From Actinomadura sp. CNU-125 (GTDB taxonomy: Bacteria > Actinomycetota > Actinomycetes > Streptosporangiales > Streptosporangiaceae): a stretch of DNA of 37,441 bases. The stretch spans positions 1 through 37,441 of the forward strand of contig NZ_MKJY01000574.1 in the NCBI RefSeq assembly GCF_001942465.1, in the 5' to 3' direction. The notes under the pieces were generated by a model. The model was not told the origin of the DNA, ran no database searches, and worked only from the letters and a program-made list of their open reading frames with translations. Positions 18,019-26,946 of this stretch are shown here, piece after piece. Both the position numbers and the translations under genes were made by a program. Every line of letters starts with the position of its first letter. Position 1 is the stretch's first letter.

Positions 18019-18710
18019 CTAGGCGGACGCTACGGCCGCCGCGAATCGGGCGGTGATCCACTGGGGGTCGGTGATGGCGGTTCCGACCACTACCGACGTC
18101 GCGCCCGCCGCGATCGCCGCCGCGGCGGCCTCCGGCGAGTGGTACCGGCCCTCGGCGATGATCGTCGCGTCCGGGAGGGCGGCGCGCAGCGCGCGGACGA
18201 GGTCGATGTCGGGGCCGTCCGGGACCGGGCCGGGGCCGGTGTACCCGGCGAGGGTGGTCGCCACGATGTCCGCGCCCGCCCCGGCCGCCGCGACGCCCTC
18301 CGCGAGCGTCGCGACGTCCGCCATGAACAGCGCCCCCGCGTCGTGGACGGCCGCGACCGAGTCGGCCACCGTCCGTCCGTCCGGGCGCGGACGGGACGTG
18401 GCGTCGGCCGCGACGACCGCCGCACCGGCCGCGACGACGGCGCGGGCGGCCTCGACGGTCGGGGTGATGAACACGCCGTCCGTCCCGTCCTTGGTGAGGC
18501 CGATGACGGGCACGGCGACGGCGGCCGCGATGGCGGCGACGTCCGCGACGCCGCCGACGCCGCGCAGCGGACCGCCGCCGCCCCGCCCGCCTCGGCGGCG
18601 CGCGCCGACCGGGTGAGCGCGGCGGTGTCGCGCAGCGGGTGCCCGTGCCCGGCCTGGCAGGACACGATCAGCCGGCCGCGGACGAGCGCGGCGAACTCCT
18701 CGGACGTCAT
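18019..18710 (-). CDS. nanE: N-acetylmannosamine-6-phosphate 2-epimerase NanE (frameshift near 18564)
   Basis: About 230 residues after restoring one G near 18564, which turns TGCGCGGCGTC into the codons for RCGGVGGVADVAA. It converts ManNAc-6-P to GlcNAc-6-P in sialic-acid breakdown. The TIM-barrel signatures are all present: LIVSCQAGHGHPL (strand 1), VIGLTKDGTDGVFITPT (with the catalytic lysine), DATSRPRPDG, and EGRYHSPEAAAAAIAAGA followed by VVVGTAITDPQWIT. The ATG at 18710 overlaps the nanK stop by four bases. It is the last gene of the minus-strand nan operon. Confidence 0.93.
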
Positions 18711-19557
18711 CGGGTGCTTCCTTCCGGGTTCTCGCGAGCAGCGCGGCGCCGACGGAGCCGGCGTCGGTGCCGAGCCGCGCCGGGCAGGATCGGGGTGTCG
18801 CGCAGCGGCGGCAGCGCCTCCGCGCGGAACGCGGCGGCGACCGCGTCGAGGAACGCCGCGCCGCGCAGCGCGACGCCGCCGCCGAACACGACGCGTCGGG
18901 GTCCAGGACGGCGAGGACACCGGCCAGCGCGCGCCCCAGCAGCGCACCGGCCCGGCCGGGGTCCCCGGTGGCGGCGATCGCGGGACCGGACACGGCGGCC
19001 TCCAGATGGTCGCGCCGCCCGCACCCGCTCGGCACCGGCCCCCGTTCGGGAACGAGCAGGTGCGCGAGTTCCCCGGCGGTGCCGTGCGCGCCGCGGTCGA
19101 GCCGTCCGCCGGTGGTGAGCGCGCCGCCGACGCCCGTCCCGACCGACACGTGCAGGACGCGCCCGAACCCGGCCCCCGCACCCCGCAGCGCCTCCCCGAG
19201 CCCCATGACCCGGACGTCGTTGGCGACCGCGACCGGCAGCCCGGTGCGTTCGGCGAGCACCTCCCGCACCGCCGTCCCCGCCCACCCGGGCAGCACCCCG
19301 GTGGCCGACACGACCCGCCCGGTCGCCGCGTCGACGACCCCCGGAGCCCCCACGCCGACCCCCCGGATCCCCAGTTCGAGCAACCCGCGCCCGGCGAGGT
19401 CGTCCAGGAGGCGGGCGGCGGTGGCCAGTACGGACGGGCCGCCGTCGCGCGGCGTGGGGACGCGGGCGCGGTGCAGGACCGTTCCATCCTCGTCCGTCAG
19501 CGCGGCGGCGATCTTCGTGCCGCCGATGTCGAGCGCGGCGTAGCGGGCGCGGGTCAC
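18707..19557 (-). CDS. nanK: ROK-family N-acetylmannosamine kinase NanK (three frameshifts)
   Basis: About 283 residues. It phosphorylates ManNAc at C6 using ATP. The N-terminal phosphate loop is LDIGGTKIAAALTDEDG, the central ROK block is NDVRVMGLGEALRG, and GTGVGGALTTGG follows. The ROK zinc site (usually CxCGxxGCxE) is reduced here to SGCGRRDHLEA, with only one of the usual cysteines. The frame moves after LAVLDPDA (a lost G near 18894; restored VVFGGGVALRGAAFLDAV). It moves back after TPILP (an extra G near 18780; ARLGTDAGSVGAALLAR) and again near 18735, reaching the TGA that overlaps nanE. Three compensating one-base changes leave the length right for the family. The GTG start at 19557 overlaps the nanA stop. 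Confidence 0.87.
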
Positions 19558-20483
19558 AGCAGTCCGGCGGCGGCGAGCCGGGCGCGGACGCGCTCGGTCT
19601 CGGCGGCGTCCAGCGGCACCTGCGGCGGTGCGGTGACCGGGTGGTCGATGACGCCGAGCAGGTGCAGCGCGGTCTTGAACGAGCCGAGGGCGGACGAGCC
19701 GCGGCCCATCCGGTCGGCCGCGCCCGCGTTGACGATGTCGAACAGCCGGAGGAGGCGCTCCTGCTCGGCGCGGGCCTCGTCCCACCGGCCGTCCGCGCAG
19801 TGCCGGTACAGCCGCACGTATCCGGCCGGGTCGACGTTGCCGAGGCCGGGGACGACTCCGTGGACGCCCATGGCGACGGCCGTGTCGACGGTCAGTTCGG
19901 CGCCGGTGAACACGCTGAAGCCGTCGATTCCGGCGTCGCGCTGCGCGAGGAGGAGCGTGCGGAGCGCGCCGTCGTCGCCGCTGGAGTCCTTGACGCCCGC
20001 GAGGACGCCCTCGGCGGCGAGCCGCAGCAGCATCGCGCCGTCCAGCTTGGCGTGCACCGACACCGGCAGGTCGTAGGCGTAGACGGGGACGGGCACGGCG
20101 GCGGCGACGCGGCGCAGGTGGTCCTCGATCTCCGCCGGGTGGGTGCGGGTGTAGAACGGCGCGGTCACGACGATCCCGGCGGCGCCGCTCTCGGCGGCGG
20201 TGCGGGCGTGGTCGATGACCCGGGGCGTGGTCATGTCGATGACGCCGCCGAGGACCGGCACCCGCCCGCCGGCGTGCTTGACGACCGTCTCCAGCACGGT
20301 CCGCCGGTGCCCGTCCGGCAGGAACGCGACCTCGCTCGTGGAGCCCAGCGCGAACAGGCCGTCCACGCCGGCCCCGACGAGGTGGTCGACGAGCCGTTCC
20401 AGGGACGGGACGTCGACGTCGAGGTCCGGTGTCAGCGGCGTGCAGACGGGCGGCACGACGCCGCCGAGCGAGGGAGCGGTCAC
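19554..20483 (-). CDS. nanA: N-acetylneuraminate lyase-like aldolase NanA (DapA superfamily)
   Basis: 309 residues, a class I aldolase of the DHDPS/NAL superfamily with no frameshift. GSTSEVAFLPDGHRR replaces the usual GTTGE block, YAYDLPVSVHAKL holds the catalytic tyrosine, and GVKDSSGDDGALR holds the Schiff-base lysine. NAL cleaves N-acetylneuraminate to ManNAc and pyruvate. Sequence alone would also allow another 2-keto acid aldolase. Adjacent nanK and nanE, a sialidase and the shared regulatory dyad favour NAL. The GTG at 20483 is chosen because it overlaps the upstream TGA by four bases and starts the first strand (GGVVPPVCTPL). Residues upstream are an out-of-frame shadow. Confidence 0.88.
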   Translation of the reverse strand: MTAPSLGGVVPPVCTPLTPDLDVDVPSLERLVDHLVGAGVDGLFALGSTSEVAFLPDGHRRTVLETVVKHAGGRVPVLGGVIDMTTPRVIDHARTAAESGAAGIVVTAPFYTRTHPAEIEDHLRRVAAAVPVPVYAYDLPVSVHAKLDGAMLLRLAAEGVLAGVKDSSGDDGALRTLLLAQRDAGIDGFSVFTGAELTVDTAVAMGVHGVVPGLGNVDPAGYVRLYRHCADGRWDEARAEQERLLRLFDIVNAGAADRMGRGSSALGSFKTALHLLGVIDHPVTAPPQVPLDAAETERVRARLAAAGLL

Positions 20484-21495
20484 GGGTTCTCCTGGGGGAC
20501 GGTCGCGACGGCGAGGTCGGACGGGTCGTTGACGGGGTGCAGGCACCGGTAGCGGTGCAGGGGGTCGGACGCGGCGGTGAACTCCGGCATGGCGTCGGCG
20601 CATTCGGACGTCGCGCGCGGGCAGCGGGTCCGGAAGGGGCAGCCGCTCGGCGGGTGGACGGCGGACGGGACGGGCCCGTCGAGCCGGATCGGTTCCATTG
20701 GGTCGAGCAGGCTCGGCGTCGCCGACAGCAGCGCGCGCGTGTACGGGTGGCGGGTGCCGTCGGCGGCGACCGTCCGGGCCGGCGCGTCCTCGACGATCCG
20801 GCCGAGGTACATCGTGACGATGCGGTCGGACATGCGGCGGACGGTCTGGATGTCGTGCGACACGAACACCATCGACAGGCCGAGCCGGTCCTTGAGGTCG
20901 AGCAGCAGGTTGAGGATCTGCGCCCGGACGGACACGTCGAGCGCCGACGTGGGTTCGTCGGCGACGAGCAGGGACGGCTCCAGCATCAGCGCGCGGGCGA
21001 TCGCGACGCGCTGCCGCTGCCCGCCGGACAGTTGCGCGGGCAGCGCGGCGGCGGCCGACGGCGGCAGCCCGACCAGCGACATCAGCTCGCGGACGCGCTC
21101 GTCGCGCTGCGCGGGCGTGCCGCGTCCGTGCACGTCGAGGGGGTCGCGCAGGATCGCCCGGACGGGCAGCCGCCGGTTGAGGGCGGTCGCGGGGTCCTGG
21201 AAGACCATCCCGACCGACGCCCCGATCCGGGCGGCGCGCTCGCCGCGCTTGAGCCCGCCGAGGTCGTCCCCCTCGAACAGGACGGTGCCGGACGTCGGCG
21301 CGCGCAGCCCGACGAGCACCTTCGCGAGCGTCGACTTCCCGCAGCCGGACTCGCCGACGATCCCGACCGTCTCGCCGGGCGCGACGGCGAGGTCGCGCCG
21401 GTCAGCGCGTGCACGACGTCCCGCCGGAACGGGGAGCCGCCGCGGGCGGGCAGCCGGACGTGCACGTCGCGCAGTTCCATCACGGGGGTGGTCAT
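20480..21495 (-). CDS. Oligopeptide-type ABC importer ATPase, DppF/OppF-like (frameshift near 21395)
   Basis: About 338 residues. The N-terminal strand (MTTPVMELRDVHVRLPARGG) is in a different frame from the rest; one base restored near 21395 joins VVHALTG to DLAVAPGETVGIVGESGCGKST. Walker A is GESGCGKST, the signature is LSGGQRQRVAIARAL, Walker B is SLLVADEPTSALD, and the switch is VSHD. The C-terminal oligopeptide-binding-family segment has the cysteine cluster CPFRTRCPRATSEC...CLHP typical of OppF. The ATG at 21495 overlaps the upstream TGA (ATGA), and the stop overlaps nanA. It energises uptake of the ligand of the operon's binding protein, presumed sialic acid. Confidence 0.9.
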
Positions 21496-23467
21496 CGCTG
21501 CTCTCCCGTCTCGACCGGGACCTGCCCGGCCGTGTCGCCGGCCGGGTGGTGGCAGGCGAACGCGTGCCCGTCCGGGGTTCCGGACGGTTCGGGCCGCCGC
21601 GCGCACGCGTCCGTGGCGGCCGCGCACCGGTCGGCGAACCGGCAGCCCGCCGGGAAGCCGGACGGGGCGGCACGACGCCCGGGAGTCTGCACCGGGCGCG
21701 CGTCCGTCGTCTCCAGCGACAGGACGGCGCCGAGCAGGCCGCGCGCGTAGTGGTGCCGGGGCGCCGCGACGATCCGCGACGTCACGCCGGCCTCGGCGAC
21801 CTGCCCGCCGTACATGACGACGACGCGGTCGGTGACGTCGGCGACGAGCGCGAGGTCGTGCGAGACGAGGATCAGCGCGAAGCCGAGTTCGGCGCGCAGC
21901 CGCAGGAGCAGCCGCATGACCTCGGCCTGGACGGTGACGTCGAGCGCGGTGGTGGGTTCGTCGGCGACGACGAGCCGCGGGTCGCGCGACAGCGCCATCG
22001 CGATGAGCACCCGCTGCCGCTGGCCGCCGGACAGTTCGTGCGGGTAGCTGCGGAGCGTCCGGTGCGGGTCGAGCCCGACGAGGGCGAGCAGCTCCTCGGG
22101 GGTGCGGGTGCCGCCGCGCCGGGTGAGCTGGCGGAGCTGCGCGCGGATCGTCATGGCGGGGTTCAGCGACGACAGCGCGTCCTGGTAGATCATCGCCATG
22201 TCGTGGCCGAGCAGCCTGCGGCGTTCCCGCGCGGACATGGTCCGCAGGTCGCGGCCGTCGAACAGGAGCCGTCCGCCGATCCGCGCCGTGCCCGGTTCCA
22301 GGCCCATGATCGTCAGGCTGGTGAGGCTCTTGCCGCAGCCGCTCTCCCCGACGAGCCCGACGACCTCGCCGGGACGCACGTCCAGCGACACCCCGTCGAC
22401 GACGTCGACGTCGCCGTACCGGTCGGGGAACGCGATGGTGAGGTCCTCGACGCGCAGCAGCGGCTCGCCGTCGGGCAGCGGACGGGCGCGGGCCGCGAGC
22501 CGCGCGCCCGCCTCGCGCAGGTCGTCCGCGAGCGTGGCCGCCGCCCCGGACTCCCGGACGGCCGCGACACCGCCCTTCGCGTCGCCCTCGCCCTTCGCGT
22601 CCGTCCCGTCCTCGGTGTCTTTGACGGTCCGCCCGGCGGGTGCGGCCCAGGCGCCGAGATGCCCTCGGACAGGATGTTCAGCATCAGCACCGTGACGAGG
22701 ATGAACAGGCCGGGGAAGAACGTGGCCCACCAGCCGCCGGACAGCACGAGCGCCTTGCCGTAGGCGATGACGCTGCCCCAGGACGGGTCGGGGTCCTGGA
22801 CGCCCGCGCCGAGGAAGGACAGGCTCGCCTCGAACACGATCGAGTTCGCGACGATGATCGTGACGAAGACGAGGACGGGCGCCGCGCAGTTGATGACGAC
22901 GTGCCGCCGCAGGATGTGCGACCGTCCGGCGCCGATGACCTGTTCGGCGGCGACGTAGTCCTCGCCGTACTGCGCCATGACGTTCGCGCGGACGACCCGC
23001 GCGATCTGCGGCACGTACAGGAACGCGATCGTGCAGATCAGCACCGGCAGGCTCGTGCCGAACACGGTGACGATGACGGCCGCGAGCGCGACGGCGGGGA
23101 ACGCCATCACGACGTCGAGGCAGCGCATGACGATCTCGTCGACGGCCCGGTGCGAGGTGGCGGCCAGCGAGCCGAGGAGCCCGCCCGCGACGAGCGCGAG
23201 CAGCCCGGCGCCGAGCCCGATGGCGAGGGACCAGCGCGCCCCGTACATGATGCGGGCGAACACGTCGCGGCCGACCCGGTCGGTGCCGAACCAGTGCTCG
23301 CCGGACGGCGGCCGCCCGGCGACGCCGGTGGTGAGCGGGTCGTGGACGGAGACCAGCGGTGCGAACACCGCGAGCACCGTGATCAGCAGCAGGACGCCGA
23401 GCGCGCCCCGGGACGCCGGCCGCAGCCGGCGCACGGCGCCGGTCACCGCTTCGAGCGGACGGCTCAT
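21492..23467 (-). CDS. Fused ABC permease (DppC-like) and ATPase (DppD-like), frameshift near 22655
   Basis: One missing G near 22655 is all that separates two frames with no stop or plausible start between them, giving a fusion of about 658 residues. The N-terminal half (~1-275) is a DppC-type permease: HDPLTTG and WFGTDRVGRDVFAR at the front, the EAA-type loop EDYVAAEQVIGAGRSHILRR, and about six membrane helices. A charged linker (~275-335, TVKDTEDGTDAKGEGDAKGG) leads into the ATPase: GESGCGKSLTSL (Walker A), LSGGQRQRVLIAMAL (signature), LVVADEPTTALD (Walker B), VSHD, and the cysteine-rich C-terminus CRFADRCAAATDAC. Such permease/ATP-binding fusions are known among actinomycete oligopeptide importers. 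The ATG overlaps the upstream permease stop. Confidence 0.85.
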
Positions 23468-24423
23468 CGCGTCGCTCCCTTCAACCGCGGGTTGGCGAAC
23501 AGGTAGAGGACGTCCACCAGGAGGTTGACCACCAGGAACGACACGGCGACGCAGAGCACGACGCCCTGCACGAGGGCGAGGTCGCCCGCCGTGACGGCCT
23601 GCATGATCAGCGTCCCGAGGCCGGGCAGCCCGAAGATCGCCTCGATGACGACGGTGCCGCTGAGCAGGTAGCCGATCTGCAGGCCGAGCACGGTCAGCGG
23701 GGTGATCAGCGCGTTGCGCAGCACGTTGCGGCCGACGACGACCGACCGCGGCAGCCCGCCGCCGATCGCCGTCCGGACGTAGTCGCGGTCGAGTTCCTCG
23801 ACCATCGCCGTCCGGACGACGCGGGCGAGCTGCGAGGAGACCGGCAGCGCGATCGCGACGGCGGGCAGCGCGAGGCTGCGCAGCCAGCCGGACACCGAGT
23901 CGGCCGGGTTGACGTACCCGCCGGTCGGGAACCAGCCGAGCCGCAGCGCGAACTGCTGGATCAGCAGGATGCCGAGCCAGAACGACGGCATCGCCACGCC
24001 GGCCATGGACACCGCGCGGATGATCTGGTCCGGCCAGCGGTCCCGGAACAGGGCGGCGGTGACGCCCATGGCCACCGCGAACAGCACGCCGAGGAGCACC
24101 GACAGCACCGCGAGCTGCAGCGTCAGCGGGAAGGCGGTCGCGACGGTGTCGGTGACGGGCTGGCTCGGCGGCGCGGTCACGCCCAGGTCGCCCTGCACCA
24201 TGTCCCCGAGGAACCGGACGTACCGGACGGGCAGCGGGTCGTCCAGACCCTGCTCCGCCGCGTACGCGGCCCGCGCCTCGGGGGAGGCGCCGATGCCGAG
24301 CGCGTTGTAGGCGGGGTCGCTGGGCGAGAAGTTCAGCACGATGAAGACGAGCAGCGTGACGCCCAGCACCATCGGTATGAGCGTCAGCAGCCGTCCCAGC
24401 GCCATCCGCAGGATGGTGGCCAT
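23464..24423 (-). CDS. Oligopeptide-type ABC importer permease, DppB-like
   Basis: 319 residues and intact. An N-terminal helix (LLTLIPMVLGVTLLVFIVL) is followed by NFSPSDPAYNALG, the usual DppB periplasmic loop. The later helices carry a permease loop (EELDRDYVRTAIGGGLPRS) for docking to the ATPase. The C-terminus ends FANPRLKGATR, close to the DppB consensus. About six membrane segments are visible. It forms the channel with the permease half of the fused subunit. The gene follows the binding-protein gene by 39 bases, and its stop overlaps the next ATG by four bases. Confidence 0.93.
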   Translation of the reverse strand: MATILRMALGRLLTLIPMVLGVTLLVFIVLNFSPSDPAYNALGIGASPEARAAYAAEQGLDDPLPVRYVRFLGDMVQGDLGVTAPPSQPVTDTVATAFPLTLQLAVLSVLLGVLFAVAMGVTAALFRDRWPDQIIRAVSMAGVAMPSFWLGILLIQQFALRLGWFPTGGYVNPADSVSGWLRSLALPAVAIALPVSSQLARVVRTAMVEELDRDYVRTAIGGGLPRSVVVGRNVLRNALITPLTVLGLQIGYLLSGTVVIEAIFGLPGLGTLIMQAVTAGDLALVQGVVLCVAVSFLVVNLLVDVLYLFANPRLKGATR

Positions 24424-24462
24424 GGGGTCGTTATCCGTTTCTCGGGACGCGTGCGGCGGGCG

Positions 24463-26043
24463 TCAGGCGCGGCCGACGTCGAGGAACGACATGCCGGTGG
24501 TGGCCAGCGGCCGGAACCCGCTGAGCGCGTCGCCGTTCCAGCCGGTCGGCAGCTTGCGGTGGAAGATCGGGTACAGCGCGGCCTGCTCGGCGACGGCGTC
24601 GATCGCCTCGCTCCACAGCTTCTTGCGGGCGGCCGCGTCGCCCTCGCGGGCCGCCTTGTCCAGCAGCTCGACGACCTTCTTCGCCTCGGCCGTCCCGGCG
24701 TTGTTCATCCGGGTCTCCGGCCAGGTCCCGACGTAGAACCAGCGCATCAGCAGGTCGACGTCGTTGCCGAACACCGACGGGTCGCCGGGCGCGGCCATCA
24801 CCTGGTACTTGCCGGTGTCGATCTTGTTGGCGTACTGGCCGCCGGACTCGCCGGTGTCGAGCGTGGTCTGCACGCCGATGGCGTCCCAGCTCTGCTTGAT
24901 GAGCGGGGCGCAGTCCTTGACGAAGTCGGTGTCGGTGGTGACGAGCTCGACCTTGAGGCCGGTCGCGCCCGCCTCCTCCAGCAGCTTCTTCGCCTTCGCC
25001 GGGTCGTGCTTGTACACGGTGGACGCCTCGACGAAGTCGGGGTGTCCGGGCTGCAGGAAGCTCGTCGCGGCGGACGCGTTGCCGAGCAGCGCCGTCTCGA
25101 TGAGCTTGCCGGTGTCGATGGCGTACTGCAGCGCCTGCCGCACGCGCACGTCGTCGAACGGCTTCTCCTTGCAGTTGAACATGAGGAACAGCAGCCCGAA
25201 GCTCTGCACCGACTGGACGTCCATGCTCTTCGCGAGCGCGTCGGCGTTGAGGTACGGGACGGCTTCGATCGCCTGCACGCGGTCGGACTGCAGGGCGGTG
25301 ACGCGCGCGGCCGGGTCGGTGATCAGCAGCCACGACATCGTGGGGACCTTGGCGGGCCGCGGCCCGTTGTAGCCGTCGAACTTCGCGAACTTCAGCCCCG
25401 CGGTGGCGCTCGCGGAGGTCAGCTTGAACGGGCCGGACCCGACGGGCAGCGCGTCGAACTTCTTCTGGTCGGCCTCGACGATCTTCTTCGGGACGATCCG
25501 GACGACCGACAGCCGCTCCGCGAACAGCGCGAACGCGTACTTGAGCTTGAACTCGACCGTGGCGGCGTCGACCTTCTTCACCGAGTCGACGAACGGGAGG
25601 AACTGGGCGAACAGCGACGCGTTGTCCTCGTCCAGCACCCGCTCGAAGCTGAAGACGACGTCGTCGGCGGTCACCTTCGACCCGTCGTGGAAGGTCGCGC
25701 CGTCGCGCAGCGCGACCTTGTAGGTGGTGTCGTCGACCTGCTCCGGCGCGGCCTTGGCCAGCGCGTTGAACGGCTTGCGGGTGACCGGGTCGAGGTCGAC
25801 GAGCGGTTCCAGGACGTGCACGTTGGCGGCGGTGGCGACGGCGCTGGAGGCGGTCATCGGGTCGAAGCCGCCGGACAACGAGTAGGCGAGGGCGGCCTGG
25901 ATACCGGTGCCGCCGCCGCTCCCGCCGGTCGAGGACGGGCCGCTGCACGCGGACACGCTCGCGGTGATCGCCGCCGCGGCGCCGAGCAGGCCGGTGTAGC
26001 GGAGGAAGTCTCGGCGGTCGAGGCCGCGGGGGAGATCGGTCAC
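24463..26043 (-). CDS. ABC importer solute-binding lipoprotein (SBP_bac_5), Tat-type signal
   Basis: About 526 residues of the DppA/OppA family. The N-terminus has a twin-arginine motif (RRDFLRYTG) before a hydrophobic stretch and a lipobox-like SVSAC, so export by Tat and lipid anchoring is likely. The fold markers are present: LVDLDPVTRKPFNALAKA, DDTTYKVALRDGATFHDGS, TADDVVFSFERVLD, DDVRVRQALQYAIDTGKL. The GTG at 26043 is chosen for GGAG six bases upstream and the standard signal spacing; a longer frame from 26091 starts with a poly-proline tract and crosses the operator. It heads the nan transport operon, which suggests a sialic-acid or sialoside ligand (context, not fold). Confidence 0.92.
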   Translation of the reverse strand: MTDLPRGLDRRDFLRYTGLLGAAAAITASVSACSGPSSTGGSGGGTGIQAALAYSLSGGFDPMTASSAVATAANVHVLEPLVDLDPVTRKPFNALAKAAPEQVDDTTYKVALRDGATFHDGSKVTADDVVFSFERVLDEDNASLFAQFLPFVDSVKKVDAATVEFKLKYAFALFAERLSVVRIVPKKIVEADQKKFDALPVGSGPFKLTSASATAGLKFAKFDGYNGPRPAKVPTMSWLLITDPAARVTALQSDRVQAIEAVPYLNADALAKSMDVQSVQSFGLLFLMFNCKEKPFDDVRVRQALQYAIDTGKLIETALLGNASAATSFLQPGHPDFVEASTVYKHDPAKAKKLLEEAGATGLKVELVTTDTDFVKDCAPLIKQSWDAIGVQTTLDTGESGGQYANKIDTGKYQVMAAPGDPSVFGNDVDLLMRWFYVGTWPETRMNNAGTAEAKKVVELLDKAAREGDAAARKKLWSEAIDAVAEQAALYPIFHRKLPTGWNGDALSGFRPLATTGMSFLDVGRA

Positions 26044-26078
26044 GTCGTCTCCAGTGTGGGGAGGGGGTGGGGGAGGGG

Positions 26079-26093
26079 GGATGTAGGACATCC
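26079..26093. promoter_or_regulatory. Candidate operator GGATGT-AGG-ACATCC
   Basis: A perfect 6-bp dyad with a 3-base spacer, centred about 20 bases past the expected transcription start of the importer operon. The inner TGT-AGG-ACA fits the GT-N3-AC core of FadR-type GntR sites. It shares AGGACATCC with the sialidase leader. Confidence 0.65.
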
Positions 26094-26111
26094 AACGTCA
26101 CTTGTCGGTGT

Positions 26112-26140
26112 ACCGTAGGCGTCGGCATCGGTCAGGTCAA
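26112..26140 (-). promoter_or_regulatory. Promoter of the sialic-acid importer/nan operon
   Basis: Read on the minus strand, TTGACC (26135-26140) and TACGGT (26112-26117) are spaced by 17 bases, a good vegetative-sigma (HrdB-type) promoter. Transcription would start near 26105, just before the dyad at 26079-26093. Confidence 0.7.
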
Positions 26141-26144
26141 GTGG

Positions 26145-26163
26145 CCGGTCTCACCGAGACCGG
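26145..26163. promoter_or_regulatory. 8-bp perfect dyad upstream of the gntR gene
   Basis: CCGGTCTC-ACC-GAGACCGG lies 45 bases before the GntR start and five bases upstream of the importer -35. It has the same 3-base spacer as the other dyads but a different half-site. It could be a second operator (autoregulation) or a leader hairpin. Confidence 0.4.
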
Positions 26164-26207
26164 AGCCCCCCGCCCCCTGGCCCATGGACGCGAATCGGGA
26201 GCAGGCG

Positions 26208-26938
26208 ATGACCGCAAGCCGGACACGAGGACGCACCGCGAGCAGCCGCAACAGCCGTACCGAGGAGGTGCAGCAGCGGGTCAAGCAGCTCATCCTGGAG
26301 CGCGGCCTCGCCGTCGGCGACCCGATGCCCACCGAGTTCGAACTCGTCGAGGAACTCGACGTCAGCCGCAACTCGCTACGCGAGGCCCTCAAGGCCCTCC
26401 AGGCCGTCGGCATCGTGGAGATCCGGCACGGCTTCGGCATGTACGTCGGGCGCATGTCGCTCGGCGCGCTCGTCGACGAGCTGACCTTCCACGCCCGCAT
26501 CTCCAAGCGGCAGGGCCGCAACGACCTCGCGCACCTGGTCGACATCCGCGAGATCCTCGAACGCGGCCTCATCGACCAGGTCATCGACCGCGGCCTGAAC
26601 TCCGGCACCCCCGACCTCGACGAGGTCATGCGCCGGATGCACGCCGAGGCGTCCGCCGGCCTGGTGCGCCCGAGACCGACCGGCTGTTCCACGAACTGCT
26701 CTACCGCCCGCTCGCGAACCCGATCGTCAACCAGCTCCTCGGCGCGTTCTGGGACGTCTACCGCACCCTGCAGCACGACCTCGCGCCCGTCGCCCAGGAG
26801 GCGGACGACGTCGCCCAGCGGCACCGCGACATCTACGACGCGCTGCGCGCCGGCGACCGGACGGCCGCGGCCGCCGCGATGGCCGCGCACTTCCGCGGCA
26901 TCCGCGACCGTCTCGAACTGGACGGCACCGGGGCCTGA
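26208..26938 (+). CDS. GntR/FadR-family regulator, probable sialic-acid repressor (frameshift near 26665)
   Basis: About 243 residues. The winged helix-turn-helix spans ~15-85 (PMPTEFELVEELDVSRNSLR as the recognition region, then IVEIRHGFGMYV as the wing). The FCD ligand domain follows (~100-240), with LVDIREILERGLID, RLFHELLYRP, RHRDIYDALRAGD and AAMAAHFRGI supplying the aspartate and histidines that often bind metal in this family. The frame breaks after EASAGLV; one base restored near 26665 gives APETDRLFHELL. The ATG at 26208 has GGGAG at a usable distance, unlike the ATG at 26184. It is divergent from the importer operon and separated from it by the dyads, the normal arrangement for a local repressor. 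Confidence 0.85.
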
Positions 26939-26946
26939 ACCCGCGC

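Noticed and set aside
26044..26091. Longer N-terminus of the binding lipoprotein (start at 26091)
   Set aside because: It would begin with a poly-proline run encoded by the leader and operator. The GTG at 26043 has a ribosome site and gives a normal Tat signal.
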